The translations under genes and the position numbers were made by a program. This document shows, piece after piece, positions 17,382-25,824 of a stretch of 64,000 nt of DNA; the stretch's first letter is position 1, and each line of letters begins with the position of its first letter. Under the pieces are notes generated by a model. That model was given only the letters and a program-made list of their open reading frames with translations, ran no database searches and was not told the origin of the DNA. Source of the stretch: Rhizobium sp. SL86 (GTDB lineage Bacteria; Pseudomonadota; Alphaproteobacteria; Rhizobiales; Rhizobiaceae); assembly GCF_026672545.1 (NCBI RefSeq), contig NZ_JAPPRJ010000005.1:62001-126000 (forward strand), read 5' to 3'.

Positions 17382-19103
17382 ATGAAAGACAAGTCAGTTG
17401 GAATGCATGGGTTGGTCGGTGGCGTTTCGCTGATCATCGCATTGGGAGCCGGAAATGCCATGGCACAGGGTGCGTTTGACGAGAAGCTGAAGATCGATCC
17501 CTCGGCATACACGTCCATGACCGTCACTGTGGACGGCAAGTCCGTGCAGCTGCAGCGCTATGAGGCAGTCTATGTCGCGAAACCGATCGAGATGGCCAAG
17601 CAGCAACCCGCCCGACGCATGGGACCAGGAGGCAGTCCGTCCGGCGCCGATACGCAGGCGCTGGCGGACCCGTCGACCTATCAGAAACTGGCGATCTTCG
17701 TGCCTGAGACCGCCACGCCGGGCTCCGCCATGATCCTCAACGTCAACAATGGCGGCTGGTTCGCCAGCGAGTTGAAGGAAGACATCGAGCAGGGGGGCAC
17801 CTATCGATCGGACAATGACACCGACAAGGTAGGAGCGGCGCTGGCGGCGGGCTATGTCTATATCGACGTCGGCACTCGCGGACGCGGCATCGTCGCGGCA
17901 GACGGCACATTGCCCGGCAAGGCTCCAGCCGCTGTCATCGACGCGAAGGCCGCCATTCGCTTCTTGAGGCTCAATGATGCCGCTCTGGCCGGTTCGGCCG
18001 AGCGGATCGTGATCACGGGGACCTCGGGCGGCGGCGGCCTGTCATCTGTGGTCGCGGCCAGTGGCAACAGCCCCGACTATCTGCCACTCCTTGCCGAAAT
18101 TGGCACAGCGGGTGTCGGCGAGGATGCCAAGAGTACGCTCAACGACGACGTTTTCGCCGTTATCGCCTATTGCCCGATTACCGACTTGTCCAATGCGGAC
18201 ATGGCCTATGAATGGCTGTATCGGGGCATTCGGACCTCAGACAACACGGCCAGCAACAGCTGGAGCGCCGCGGCCTAACGCGCCTCTGCCATTCTCGCCG
18301 AGGCATATCCCGCCTACCTCGCGAGCCTGAACTTGGTGCTTGCCGATGCGACGCCCCTGACCTCGGCCAATATGAAGGCAACCATTGCCGGAGAGGTGCG
18401 CCGAGAGGTGGAGCGCCACCTGGCGTCTGGCGGCACTGTTCCCGCACGCGGCCAGAATTTCGAAATTACCCTGCGCCAACGCGATGGCGAGCAAAAGCTG
18501 CAGATCGAAAACGACTGGGTGACCGTCGATAACGGCGCCGTCACCGCTTTTGACATCGACGCCTATCTGCGTTTCGTCACCAAGACGGCAGCGTTGAAGA
18601 ACGTTCCAGCCTTTGATCGAACCGCCAACAGCGGCAATGTCGGGACAGACGGCGAGAACTCGCTTTTCGGTGCCGCAGCACAGCCCTATTCAAACTTCAG
18701 CGCGTTCGGATGGGACAACAACGAAGTCGAAGGCGACGGCTCTGGCGCCGACGACACGGGGCAGGATTGGCTTGCCTACACTGCCGGTGACGGGGCTGGG
18801 GCTGGGGCTGGGGCTGGGGCAACGCTGGCGGAACAAATTCGCCTGATCAATCCGATGACCTATCTTCGGACCGATGCAAAGGCGGCACCCTATTGGTACA
18901 TCCGCCACGGCATGATCGACCGGGACACGTCCTTCGCGGTAGAGGTTGCGCTGGCTACAGCCGTTCGAATGGATAACGACGTCAATTCGGTCGACTTCCG
19001 CATGCCCTGGATGGCTCCTCATAGCGGTGACTACGACGTCACGGAGGCCTATGCCTGGCTCGCAAGGGTCCTGGAGGACGCCGGTGATCCGGCAGCGCGC
19101 TGA
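17382..19103 (+). pseudogene. Tannase-like esterase (subtype B), interrupted by one in-frame stop
   Basis: The gene encodes a secreted alpha/beta hydrolase of about 573 codons. It has a signal peptide (MKDKSVGMHG to NAMAQG), the nucleophile elbow GTSGGGGLSS and a long tannase-type lid with VLADATPLT. A single TAA at 18276-18278 interrupts it, while the frame is open and conserved on both sides (SWSAAA, stop, RASAILAEAYPAYLASL). A C-to-T change of CAA would explain it. Tannases release gallate from gallotannins and gallate esters, which fits the adjacent GalBCD genes and transporter. An alternative ATG lies at 17349; 17382 is preferred for its signal peptide and AAGGA site. As written only the first 298 residues would be made. 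Near 18796 a GGGGCT repeat encodes alternating Gly-Ala. Confidence 0.75.
18796..18822 (+). repeat. Hexanucleotide microsatellite inside the tannase-like gene
   Basis: Four tandem ggggct units lie in frame and encode an alternating Gly-Ala stretch. A unit of six bases keeps the reading frame when the copy number changes, so length variation would alter a surface loop without a frameshift. Confidence 0.7.
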
Positions 19104-19107
19104 ACCT

Positions 19108-19144
19108 GAAGTTGAGGCATCTCTGACAAGCATGCCTCAACTTC
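19108..19144. terminator. Bidirectional hairpin between convergent esterase genes
   Basis: Arms gaagttgaggcat (19108-19120) and atgcctcaacttc (19132-19144) form a perfect 13-bp stem with an 11-base loop. It lies in the 62-base gap between the converging tannase-like gene and the Tat esterase gene, the classic place for a shared terminator. There is no long T run. Confidence 0.7.
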
Positions 19145-19165
19145 AAAGCGTATTGCGCGGCATGC

Positions 19166-20440
19166 TCAAACCTTGACCTGCCGAAACAACCAGTCGCGGA
19201 TATGCCCGATCTCGTAGGCAATCCGCCAGGTGTTAACGTGGTTGGCGCCGGGGCTGTCCTCCTGCCCTTCGGGATGCACCGTGCCGGTGGCGAAATGCGC
19301 ATAGAGGATCGGCGTGCCGCCGGTCTTCTCCAGTTCCGCAGCCGCCGCTGAGAGGTCTGCGGGCGTCGCCCGACCATTCCATTCCGCCCGCGAGACCTTG
19401 GCGCCTTCGGCTTCGAGAACCTGCATGATGGCGTTCTGTCCAGGATAGGCCTTGACGTCGCCGGCGCTGACCACGACCCACATCTTGTCGGTGGCGAGTG
19501 GCTTGCAGAGTTCCGGTGCCCATTGGCAGGCGACGAGGAAGGACGCTGCAAACAGGTCTGGATACTTGATGTTGATCGCGATCGACAGCATGCCGCCACC
19601 CGACTGGCCCGTCGTGTAGAGCCGGTTCGGGTCAATCGAATACTCGGCAACAACGGAGTTCACCAGCCCGACCACGAGGTCGAGATAGGGCGATTCGTCC
19701 GACTGGTCGTTGACGAACTGCTCGGGAAACTGCGGTGCCACGACGAAGCAGGGACGCTTTAACTGTTCCGCTGGATCGGCCCAGATGACTGCGCCCAGCC
19801 CCTGCACCAGCGTGCGGTCGACCTCGGTCGAGGTCACGCCCGCGTCATGCATGAAATTGACGAGCGGATAGCGATTCGATGGGTCGTAGTCGCGGGGAAT
19901 GAAGAGATTGTAGGCAAGCGTCTTGCCGGTCGCCGGATCGGTATAGACGAGCGGCTTGAACTCGTCGACGATCAGGTTCTTCTGGGCCGTGTTCGTCACA
20001 GGCGTATCATTTGCAGCAATCTCATCGCCCGCAACCGTCTTCACCGCCTTGGCCTGAACTACACTCGCCTCGGCTTTCTTGTGAACGATGTCGCGCTTCA
20101 CCTGGATATAGGTCGGCGCTGCCGCATCCTTGGGCGACAATTCAACAATGACGAAGCGGCCGTTGCCTCCCTCGGTGGAAAGATCTGCCGTCGTGTTGGC
20201 ATAGACGCGGGTTACCGTGCGGTCGACAACAGCAAATGCGTCAGGAGACAGAGCGGCCGTCTCGATCTCCGTGCCGTAATCGAGCGCCAGCGCCGTTAGC
20301 CGCTGACCATTGCCGAAGACCTGCGTGATGGCGGTCACCGCCTGAATACCAGCGCCGCCCTCGACGGCAAGGACAAGACGAGGCGTGGCAGCGGCAAGAC
20401 CGAGGCCCGCAAGACTGACGAGGAATGTGCGTCTGTTCAT
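19166..20440 (-). CDS. Tat-exported esterase (PHB depolymerase/feruloyl esterase-like)
   Basis: A 424-aa protein beginning with a twin-arginine signal (MNRRTFLVSLAGLGLAAATP, cleavage near VLAVEGG). It has an Ig-like N-terminal region (about 45-165) and a C-terminal esterase domain with the elbow TGQSGGGM. A late aspartate (SAGDVKAYPG) and a histidine in the last quarter complete a likely triad. The layout matches Ig-like plus PHB-depolymerase-type carboxylesterases, including feruloyl esterases. Facing the tannase-like gene, it may release phenolic acids from plant esters. The ATG at 20440 follows GGAG by six bases; the longer frame would bury the Tat signal. Confidence 0.8.
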   Translation of the reverse strand: MNRRTFLVSLAGLGLAAATPRLVLAVEGGAGIQAVTAITQVFGNGQRLTALALDYGTEIETAALSPDAFAVVDRTVTRVYANTTADLSTEGGNGRFVIVELSPKDAAAPTYIQVKRDIVHKKAEASVVQAKAVKTVAGDEIAANDTPVTNTAQKNLIVDEFKPLVYTDPATGKTLAYNLFIPRDYDPSNRYPLVNFMHDAGVTSTEVDRTLVQGLGAVIWADPAEQLKRPCFVVAPQFPEQFVNDQSDESPYLDLVVGLVNSVVAEYSIDPNRLYTTGQSGGGMLSIAINIKYPDLFAASFLVACQWAPELCKPLATDKMWVVVSAGDVKAYPGQNAIMQVLEAEGAKVSRAEWNGRATPADLSAAAAELEKTGGTPILYAHFATGTVHPEGQEDSPGANHVNTWRIAYEIGHIRDWLFRQVKV

Positions 20441-20506
20441 GGTGTGCTCCAATGTCGTGGAAGCGGCCACAATGGCCATGGATTGATTGCCTGTTGAACG
20501 GCGCCC

Positions 20507-21145
20507 TCATACGTTTCCGTCGCCGGTCTCAGAATTTTTCAAGGAAGGCTCGCCTCGCTCGCGCCGCCAGCTGCGCCAGAGATGGAAGCCGGTCGCCAGC
20601 ACCAGGGTTCCGAGCAGCACGATGCCGATCGCATTGCCGATGAGCGAGGCGACCTGGGCGATCTGGCTGGCGAAGACATAACCGAGCAGGCTGTAACCGC
20701 AGCACCAGCACACGGCACCGAGAACGACAGCAAGCGTGAAGGAGGCCCAGGGAAGAGACAGTGCGCCCGAGAGATATCCCATATAGGGACCAAGCGGGCT
20801 GAACACGGTGCGGCTCAAGAAAACCGCCACCGGTCCCCGGCGGTTGAGCAGCGCCTCGGCCTTCCCGAACAGCCCTTCCATGCGCGGATGCCGACGCAGC
20901 CTTGCCAAAAGCGGTGCACCACCCTTGCGCGCCAGCCCATAGGCGAGCTGGTCGCCGATCACGAACCCGCCAAAGGCTGAGATCTGAACCTGCCACAGCA
21001 CAAGATCGCCGCTGGAGGCAAAGCCGCCTGCGGTCATCACGAGGATCGAGGAGGGAACCGGCAGCGCCAGGCATGACAGCAGCAAGGCACCCATTATGAG
21101 CCACAGCCCATAGGTCGGGACGAGCCCCAGCAGAATATCAGTCAT
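20507..21145 (-). CDS. DedA family inner-membrane protein
   Basis: A 212-aa DedA/SNARE-associated protein. It has several transmembrane segments, the N-terminal LPVPSSILVMTAGGFA motif, the re-entrant loop with GDQLAYGLAR, and the family signature FLSRTVFSPLGPYMGYLSGALSLPW with its conserved Arg. DedA proteins are linked to phospholipid carrier flipping and envelope stability. The ATG at 21145 overlaps the preceding small gene by eight bases; the 53 extra upstream codons are rejected because they lack hydrophobic character. Confidence 0.85.
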   Translation of the reverse strand: MTDILLGLVPTYGLWLIMGALLLSCLALPVPSSILVMTAGGFASSGDLVLWQVQISAFGGFVIGDQLAYGLARKGGAPLLARLRRHPRMEGLFGKAEALLNRRGPVAVFLSRTVFSPLGPYMGYLSGALSLPWASFTLAVVLGAVCWCCGYSLLGYVFASQIAQVASLIGNAIGIVLLGTLVLATGFHLWRSWRRERGEPSLKNSETGDGNV

Positions 21146-21494
21146 GGTCGCCAGCCCCGGCCTCGCCGCGTCCATGCTCCAGACCGGGCGATATGTCCTC
21201 GCGCCCACCGTGATGCCGCCGCCGCTCCGTTTCGAGCGCAGCCTTGGCCTGGCGGATCCGCGCCTCGAGCTCCGGCAACGTGATGCCCATATGCTCGACC
21301 ACATCGGCCAGCGTCGGCTGCTTGTGATCGGGTTCGAGCTGCATCTCGCGGATGATCACCTCGCGTGGCAGCACGTAAGCCCGGCAAGGGCGATGACCAA
21401 TACGCCGATCGGCAATGGATGCCGGGTCAGAAGAAATCGGAAGAAGCGCATGGGTTATCCTGGCAACTGCATTGGCGCTTGAACGGAAGCTCAC
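21138..21494 (-). CDS. Hypothetical protein upstream of DedA
   Basis: Up to 118 aa, not recognised. The middle (about 40-90) contains VLPREVIIREMQLEPD and a helical, Leu/Glu-rich stretch LADVVEHMGITLPELEARI, which looks like a folded small alpha-helical protein. The first 35 and last 25 residues are low in complexity. The true start is uncertain: ATG at 21494 or 21344, or a GTG between. It overlaps the DedA gene by eight bases, which argues that it is a translated partner. It reads divergently from the sigma-factor operon. Confidence 0.45.
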   Translation of the reverse strand: MSFRSSANAVARITHALLPISSDPASIADRRIGHRPCRAYVLPREVIIREMQLEPDHKQPTLADVVEHMGITLPELEARIRQAKAALETERRRHHGGREDISPGLEHGRGEAGAGDHD

Positions 21495-21661
21495 GTCGTT
21501 TCCGTCGCGGTTCCAATGAGAAAGATCGGCCCTCCGACGGAAAATCTATTCACGACCGTTCAAGAAGGCAGTTCTTGTCGCCAACCTTCGTGAGTGCTTG
21601 GGTGATCACCTTGACGCCGCCGGGAGAAATCAGTCCTGTATTATTTTGTCCGGCACGCTTG

Positions 21662-22291
21662 ATGCCGGCCATGCCGGCGATACGGTCGCTGGCGCCGGCA
21701 TCGACCGAAAAGAGGAACTGCGCCCGCTTGCAGGACGAAGATGCATCTCTGCTCAAAGCCTTCGCCACCGGCGATAGCCGCGCGGCGCAAAAGCTCATCG
21801 AGCGGCTGTCGCCTCGGGTGCTCGCCCAGGCGCTTCGTCTGCTCGGCAACCGATCGGAAGCAGAGGACATGACGCAGGAGGCCATGCTCCGGCTGTGGCG
21901 GGCGGCTCCGACCTGGCAAGCGCGGGCCAAAGTCAGCACATGGCTCTATCGCGTGACGGCCAATCTTTGCCTGGACCGCCTGCGGGGCCGCCGAAACTCA
22001 GTACCGTTCGATGCCGTTCCGGGTGAAATGACCGCGGGCGATCCCGCCATCATCGCGTCGCTGCAACAGGAGGCGCGACTGGATGCGCTGCGCCGGGCGC
22101 TGGGCGAACTGCCCGAACGCCAGGCGCTGGCCGTGTCCTTGCGTTTTATCGAGGGGCTCGGCAATCCGGAAATCGCCGCGATCATGGATATAGGCGTCGA
22201 GGCGGTGGAGTCGCTCACCGCGCGTGGCAAGCGCGCCCTTGCCGCTGCGTTAGCGTCGAAGAAGGAGGCCCTGGGTTATGCAGATGAATGA
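21662..22291 (+). CDS. ECF-family RNA polymerase sigma factor
   Basis: About 209 aa. Sigma region 2 is seen in LIERLSPRVLAQALRLLGNR and SEAEDMTQEAMLRLWRA, continuing to STWLYRVTANLCLDRLR. Region 4 follows (LRRALGELPERQALAVSLRF, then GLGNPEIAAIMDIGVEAVES). The start is unsure: ATG codons at 21662 and 21671 lack a good ribosome site, and the frame is open further upstream. It overlaps the next gene by 14 bases. With the two following genes it forms a sigma/anti-sigma/sensor unit, probably responding to an envelope or metal signal. Confidence 0.88.
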   Translation: MPAMPAIRSLAPASTEKRNCARLQDEDASLLKAFATGDSRAAQKLIERLSPRVLAQALRLLGNRSEAEDMTQEAMLRLWRAAPTWQARAKVSTWLYRVTANLCLDRLRGRRNSVPFDAVPGEMTAGDPAIIASLQQEARLDALRRALGELPERQALAVSLRFIEGLGNPEIAAIMDIGVEAVESLTARGKRALAAALASKKEALGYADE

Positions 22292-22667
22292 TGACCGGCT
22301 GGACGCGCTTTTTTTTGCCGATCTGCGCAGCATTGAGGCGGCCCCGTCTGACGTTTTGACAGCAAGGCTTATCGCTGACGCAAAACGTGAAAGTGATGAA
22401 TTGGCCGCTAAGCGCGAGCGCCTGGCAGACCAGCCTACCCGCTTTTCTCTTCGCCTCATGGCCGAAGATATCCTTGGCCTGATCGGCGGATGGCGCCCCG
22501 CGCTTGGCATGACTGCTTCATTGTTCTGCGGCATCTGGTTTGGTGCGCTCGGCAGTGATCCCGCGATGTTGCTGCCCGGCCTTGGCCTCGACAGCCCGGC
22601 GATCACCTTAGACCTGCCCGAAAACCCATCGGAACTCATCGCAACACCCGAAGGCATGACCGAGTGA
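22278..22667 (+). CDS. Putative membrane anti-sigma factor
   Basis: A 129-aa protein with a charged N-terminal cytoplasmic part (about 1-70, LADQPTRFSLRLMAEDI), one hydrophobic segment (about 74-95, GMTASLFCGIWFGALG) and a short outer tail. It starts within the sigma-factor gene (GGAGG nine bases upstream) and ends in a GTGA overlap with the sensor gene. This order and topology are those of ECF anti-sigma proteins. No named domain is clear, so the role is from context. Confidence 0.65.
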   Translation: MQMNDDRLDALFFADLRSIEAAPSDVLTARLIADAKRESDELAAKRERLADQPTRFSLRLMAEDILGLIGGWRPALGMTASLFCGIWFGALGSDPAMLLPGLGLDSPAITLDLPENPSELIATPEGMTE

Positions 22668-23143
22668 ATTACGAAACGGATCAGCAGATGACCGACAGAT
22701 TGTCCAACCGCCTCATCGAGGCCATCCCTTCGCGGATACATCGGCGGATCTTCATCGGCTCGCTGAGCCTCAACGCCCTAATCATCGGTTTCATGATCGG
22801 CGATGCCCTGTTCATCCACCCGCCTAAGCCGCTGCGCTCAGTCGAGGTCTCGCGCAACATGCTGTTCGACGCGCTGCCTGCTCCCTATCGGGACGAGGTC
22901 GTCCACCTTCTGCGCAACAATCCGGCATTTCGCGATCTGTCCGACAGTAATATTGCCGATCTTCGGGCCATCCTGACGGCGGAACCTTTCGATCCGGCTG
23001 CTCTCGATCGGTTGTTGTCGGAGAAGTCGGGGCGCATGAAAAGCGCCGAAAGCGTCCTGCAGACCGCATTGGTCGCGCGACTGGCCGCAGTCACGCAACA
23101 AGAGCGCCTTCAGGTCGCCGACAGACTCGGACGTCGTCCCTAG
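22664..23143 (+). CDS. Periplasmic heavy-metal-sensor-like protein
   Basis: A 159-aa protein with one N-terminal membrane anchor (about 28-48, IFIGSLSLNALIIGFMIGDA) and a helical periplasmic domain. The domain contains LPAPYRDEVVHLLRNNPAF and LRAILTAEPFDPAALDRLL, the Metal_resist/CnrX/Spy-like pattern of long helices with spaced acidic and Leu residues. It starts at GTG in a four-base GTGA overlap with the anti-sigma gene; an ATG at 22688 is a weaker alternative. It may signal to the sigma factor through the anti-sigma protein. Confidence 0.65.
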   Translation: MNYETDQQMTDRLSNRLIEAIPSRIHRRIFIGSLSLNALIIGFMIGDALFIHPPKPLRSVEVSRNMLFDALPAPYRDEVVHLLRNNPAFRDLSDSNIADLRAILTAEPFDPAALDRLLSEKSGRMKSAESVLQTALVARLAAVTQQERLQVADRLGRRP

Positions 23144-23207
23144 CACAGCAGACCTTCACCACACGCGAAAGTTACAAGACATTTCTTTACTGTCGTTGAC
23201 ATTAGCC

Positions 23208-23318
23208 TCACCGGATACGCAAGCCGCTGGACGCGTGGAACAGGAGAGCCCTGCTCGGATCAATCCCGATCTTGAGGCTGTCTCCCGCCTTCAAGTTCTT
23301 GACCTCTCTGATTTCGAT
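23208..23318 (-). pseudogene. C-terminal fragment of an ABC transporter ATPase (TOBE end)
   Basis: The minus strand next to the IS21 left end reads IEIREVKNLKAGDSLKIG followed by IDPSRALLFHASSGLRIR and a stop. The DPSRALLFD-like ending is typical of the TOBE domain of sugar or polyamine ABC ATPases. Everything before it has been removed at the IS border at 23318, so only about 36 codons remain. Confidence 0.6.
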
Positions 23319-23413
23319 TGAGAGCGGCGGTGCAAAATTAGACCACGGTAGCGGCGGGATAGTCCCGCTTCGGGCGGCGTAAAAGTCGGCCACCTATTTT
23401 CCTTCTGCGACGA

Positions 23414-24937
23414 ATGCAGGAGGGCCTGGGGATCTATACCGTGGAATTATATCTGAAGGTTCGTCTGGCCTGCTCTGAAGGAATGAGCCGGCGTCAAGCT
23501 GCAAAGCATTTCAACATTTCGCGCGACAGCGTGTCCAAGATGCTGTCCTATTCGACGCCACCCGGCTATCAGCGGCAATCACCGATCCGGCGGCCCAAGC
23601 TTGATGCGTTTATCTCGACGATCGATCACTGGCTTGACGAGGACGTGAAGCTGCCGCGCAAGCAGCGCCATACGGCCAAGCGAGTGTTTGACCGGCTGCG
23701 TGACGAGTGCGGTTTCACGGGCGGTTACACGATCATCAAGGACTATATTCGCGAGCGGGATCAGCGTCGCAGGGAAGTGTTCGTGCCGCTGTCGCATCCG
23801 CCCGGCCACGCGCAGGCCGATTTCGGCGAGGCGATGGTGGTCATTGGCGGCGTGGAGCAGAAGGCTCATTTCTTCGTGCTCGACTTGCCGCATAGCGACG
23901 GCTGCTACGTGCGGGCTTATCCGGCGGCGGTGGCCGAGGCCTGGATCGACGGCCACGTCCATGCATTCGCCTTCTTCGGGGCCGTGCCGCAATCGATCGT
24001 TTATGACAATGATCGCTGCCTCGTCGCCAAGATCTTGCCCGACGGCACACGCAAGCGGGCAACACTGTTCAGCGGATTTCTGTCTAATTACCTGATCCGT
24101 GATCGCTATGGCCGTCCGGGGAAGGGCAACGATAAAGGCAATGTCGAAGGTCTCGTCGGTTATAGCAGGCGCAACTTCATGGTTCCGATCCCGCAGTTTC
24201 CGGCATGGGATGCGTTCAATACCTTTCTGGAAGAGCAGTGCCGCAAACGCCAGCGCGACCGGCTGCGCGGCGAGAGCGAGACGATCGGAGAACGGCTACA
24301 GCGCGATCTGGCTGCCATGCGCCCCTTGCCGGCGTCGCCGTTTGACGCCTGCGACCATGCCAGCGCCATTGTGACGGCCCGGTCGCTGGTGCGTTACAAG
24401 ACCAACGACTATTCCGTGCCGGTTGCCTATGGGCATCAGGATGTTTGGGTCCGGGGCTATGTCGATGCAGTGGTGATCGGCTGCCGAGGCGCGATCATCG
24501 CCCGCCATCCGCGGTGCTGGGAGCGCGAAGACGTCATCTTCGACCCTGTTCATTATCTGCCGCTGATCGAGCATAAGATAAATTCTCTGGATCAGGCCGC
24601 ACCTCTGCAAGGATGGGACCTGCCGGACGAATTCGCCACGCTGCGCCGGCTGATGGAAGGCAGAATGGCCAAGCATGGCCGGCGGGAATATGTGCAGGTT
24701 CTTCGCCTGCTGGAAAGCTTCGACCTTGCGGACCTGCATGCGGCCGTAAAGCAGGCCATCCAGCTCGGCGCGATTGGCTTCGACGCCGTCAAGCATCTGA
24801 TCCTGTGCCGTGTGGAGCGCCGGCCGCCGCGGTTGGACCTGGCGATCTATCCCTACCTGCCACGGGCGACGGTCGAGACGACCTCGGCGAAGGCCTACAT
24901 GCGCCTGCTGTCATCGGATGCTGGAGAAGCGGCATGA
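23414..24937 (+). CDS. istA: IS21 family transposase IstA
   Basis: A 507-aa transposase. The N-terminal HTH is in RRQAAKHFNISRDSVSKML (about 27-46). The integrase DDE core shows the first Asp in PGHAQADFGEAMV, the second in SIVYDNDRCLV and the Glu in KGNDKGNVEGLVGY. The C-terminus has the SVPVAYGHQDVWVRGY beta-barrel. It ends in an ATGA overlap with istB. Length is normal and the frame is intact. Confidence 0.93.
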   Translation: MQEGLGIYTVELYLKVRLACSEGMSRRQAAKHFNISRDSVSKMLSYSTPPGYQRQSPIRRPKLDAFISTIDHWLDEDVKLPRKQRHTAKRVFDRLRDECGFTGGYTIIKDYIRERDQRRREVFVPLSHPPGHAQADFGEAMVVIGGVEQKAHFFVLDLPHSDGCYVRAYPAAVAEAWIDGHVHAFAFFGAVPQSIVYDNDRCLVAKILPDGTRKRATLFSGFLSNYLIRDRYGRPGKGNDKGNVEGLVGYSRRNFMVPIPQFPAWDAFNTFLEEQCRKRQRDRLRGESETIGERLQRDLAAMRPLPASPFDACDHASAIVTARSLVRYKTNDYSVPVAYGHQDVWVRGYVDAVVIGCRGAIIARHPRCWEREDVIFDPVHYLPLIEHKINSLDQAAPLQGWDLPDEFATLRRLMEGRMAKHGRREYVQVLRLLESFDLADLHAAVKQAIQLGAIGFDAVKHLILCRVERRPPRLDLAIYPYLPRATVETTSAKAYMRLLSSDAGEAA

Positions 24938-25692
24938 GCACAGAAGCACCCGAGATCCTTCTCGCGCACTATCTCAAAGTCCTGAAGCTGCCGACGTTCC
25001 AGCGTGAGCACCAGAAGCTGGCCCGGCTATGCGCCACCGAAAGCATTGATCATGTCGGATACCTCTTCCGGCTTGCCGAGCGGGAGATGATCGAGCGGGA
25101 TCGCCGCAAGGTCGAGCGTCGCATCAAGGCGGCCAGGTTCCCGGTCGTCAAAAGCCTGGACAGCTTCGACTTCGCCGCCATCCCCAAGCTCAACAAGATG
25201 CAGGTGTTGGACCTGGCCCGTTGCGAATGGATCGAGCGTCGCGAGAACGTCATCGCGCTTGGGCCCAGCGGCACAGGCAAGACCCATGTGGCTCTAGGCC
25301 TCGGCTTGGCGGCATGCCAAAAGGGCCTCTCCGTCGGTTTCACCACAGCCGCCGCTCTGGTCAGCGAGATGATGGAGGCGCGTGACGAACGCCGTCTCAT
25401 CCGCTTCCAGAAACAGATGGCCGCCTACAAGCTGCTGATCATCGATGAACTGGGCTTTGTGCCGCTGTCAAAGACCGGGGCGGAATTGCTGTTCGAGTTG
25501 ATCTCGCAACGCTACGAACGGGGCGCCACGCTGATCACCAGCAATCTTCCGTTTGACGAATGGACGGAAACTCTGGGGTCAAAGCGCCTGACCGGCGCGC
25601 TGCTCGATCGAATCACCCACCACGTCAACATCCTTGAAATGAACGGCGATAGCTATCGTCTCGCCCAAAGCCGCGCCCGAAAGGCCGGCTGA
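24934..25692 (+). CDS. istB: IS21 helper ATPase IstB
   Basis: A 252-aa DnaC/IstB-type AAA+ ATPase. The Walker A is GPSGTGKTH, Walker B is LLIIDELGF, and sensor segments include TLITSNLPFDEW. It starts at the ATG overlapping the istA stop (ATGA); longer open frames start inside istA in another phase and are rejected. IstB helps IstA choose targets and assemble the strand-transfer complex. Confidence 0.93.
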   Translation: MSTEAPEILLAHYLKVLKLPTFQREHQKLARLCATESIDHVGYLFRLAEREMIERDRRKVERRIKAARFPVVKSLDSFDFAAIPKLNKMQVLDLARCEWIERRENVIALGPSGTGKTHVALGLGLAACQKGLSVGFTTAAALVSEMMEARDERRLIRFQKQMAAYKLLIIDELGFVPLSKTGAELLFELISQRYERGATLITSNLPFDEWTETLGSKRLTGALLDRITHHVNILEMNGDSYRLAQSRARKAG

Positions 25693-25714
25693 AACCCTTC
25701 AAAAAAATCGCAAC

Positions 25715-25767
25715 GCGCGCATGAGACCACCGCTCGGGCTACGCCCTCCCGGCGGTCTCATGCGCGC
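25715..25767. terminator. Strong hairpin downstream of istB
   Basis: Arms gcgcgcatgagaccaccg (25715-25732) and cggcggtctcatgcgcgc (25750-25767) pair over 18 bp with one mismatch around a 17-base loop. It lies 22 bases after the istB stop and before the right end repeats, so it probably ends IS transcription and shields the element from outside reading. Confidence 0.6.
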
Positions 25768-25824
25768 GCCACAGTGGCCGACTTTTGCGCCGCCGCATGG
25801 CCGGTTTTTACTCCGCCGTTGACA

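Larger units (their letters stand above)
23319..25824 (+). mobile_element. IS21-family insertion sequence
   Basis: The 2,506-bp element has imperfect ends tgagagcggcggtgcaaaa (left) and, in reverse complement, tgtcaacggcggagtaaaa (right). Both begin with TG and end with CA. A second internal copy of the motif, ggcggcgtaaaagtcggcc (23373-23391) and its complement near 25774-25793, gives the multiple transposase sites typical of IS21. It encodes IstA and IstB. Flanks differ (ttcgat / ccgagg): there is no target duplication, and the two sides are fragments of unrelated genes, so DNA was lost or rearranged at the element. Confidence 0.85.

Noticed and set aside
23319-23393. The first part of a 61-aa minus-strand frame across the IS21 left end
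   Set aside because: These codons lie in the IS21 terminal repeats; only the part left of 23319 looks like a former gene.
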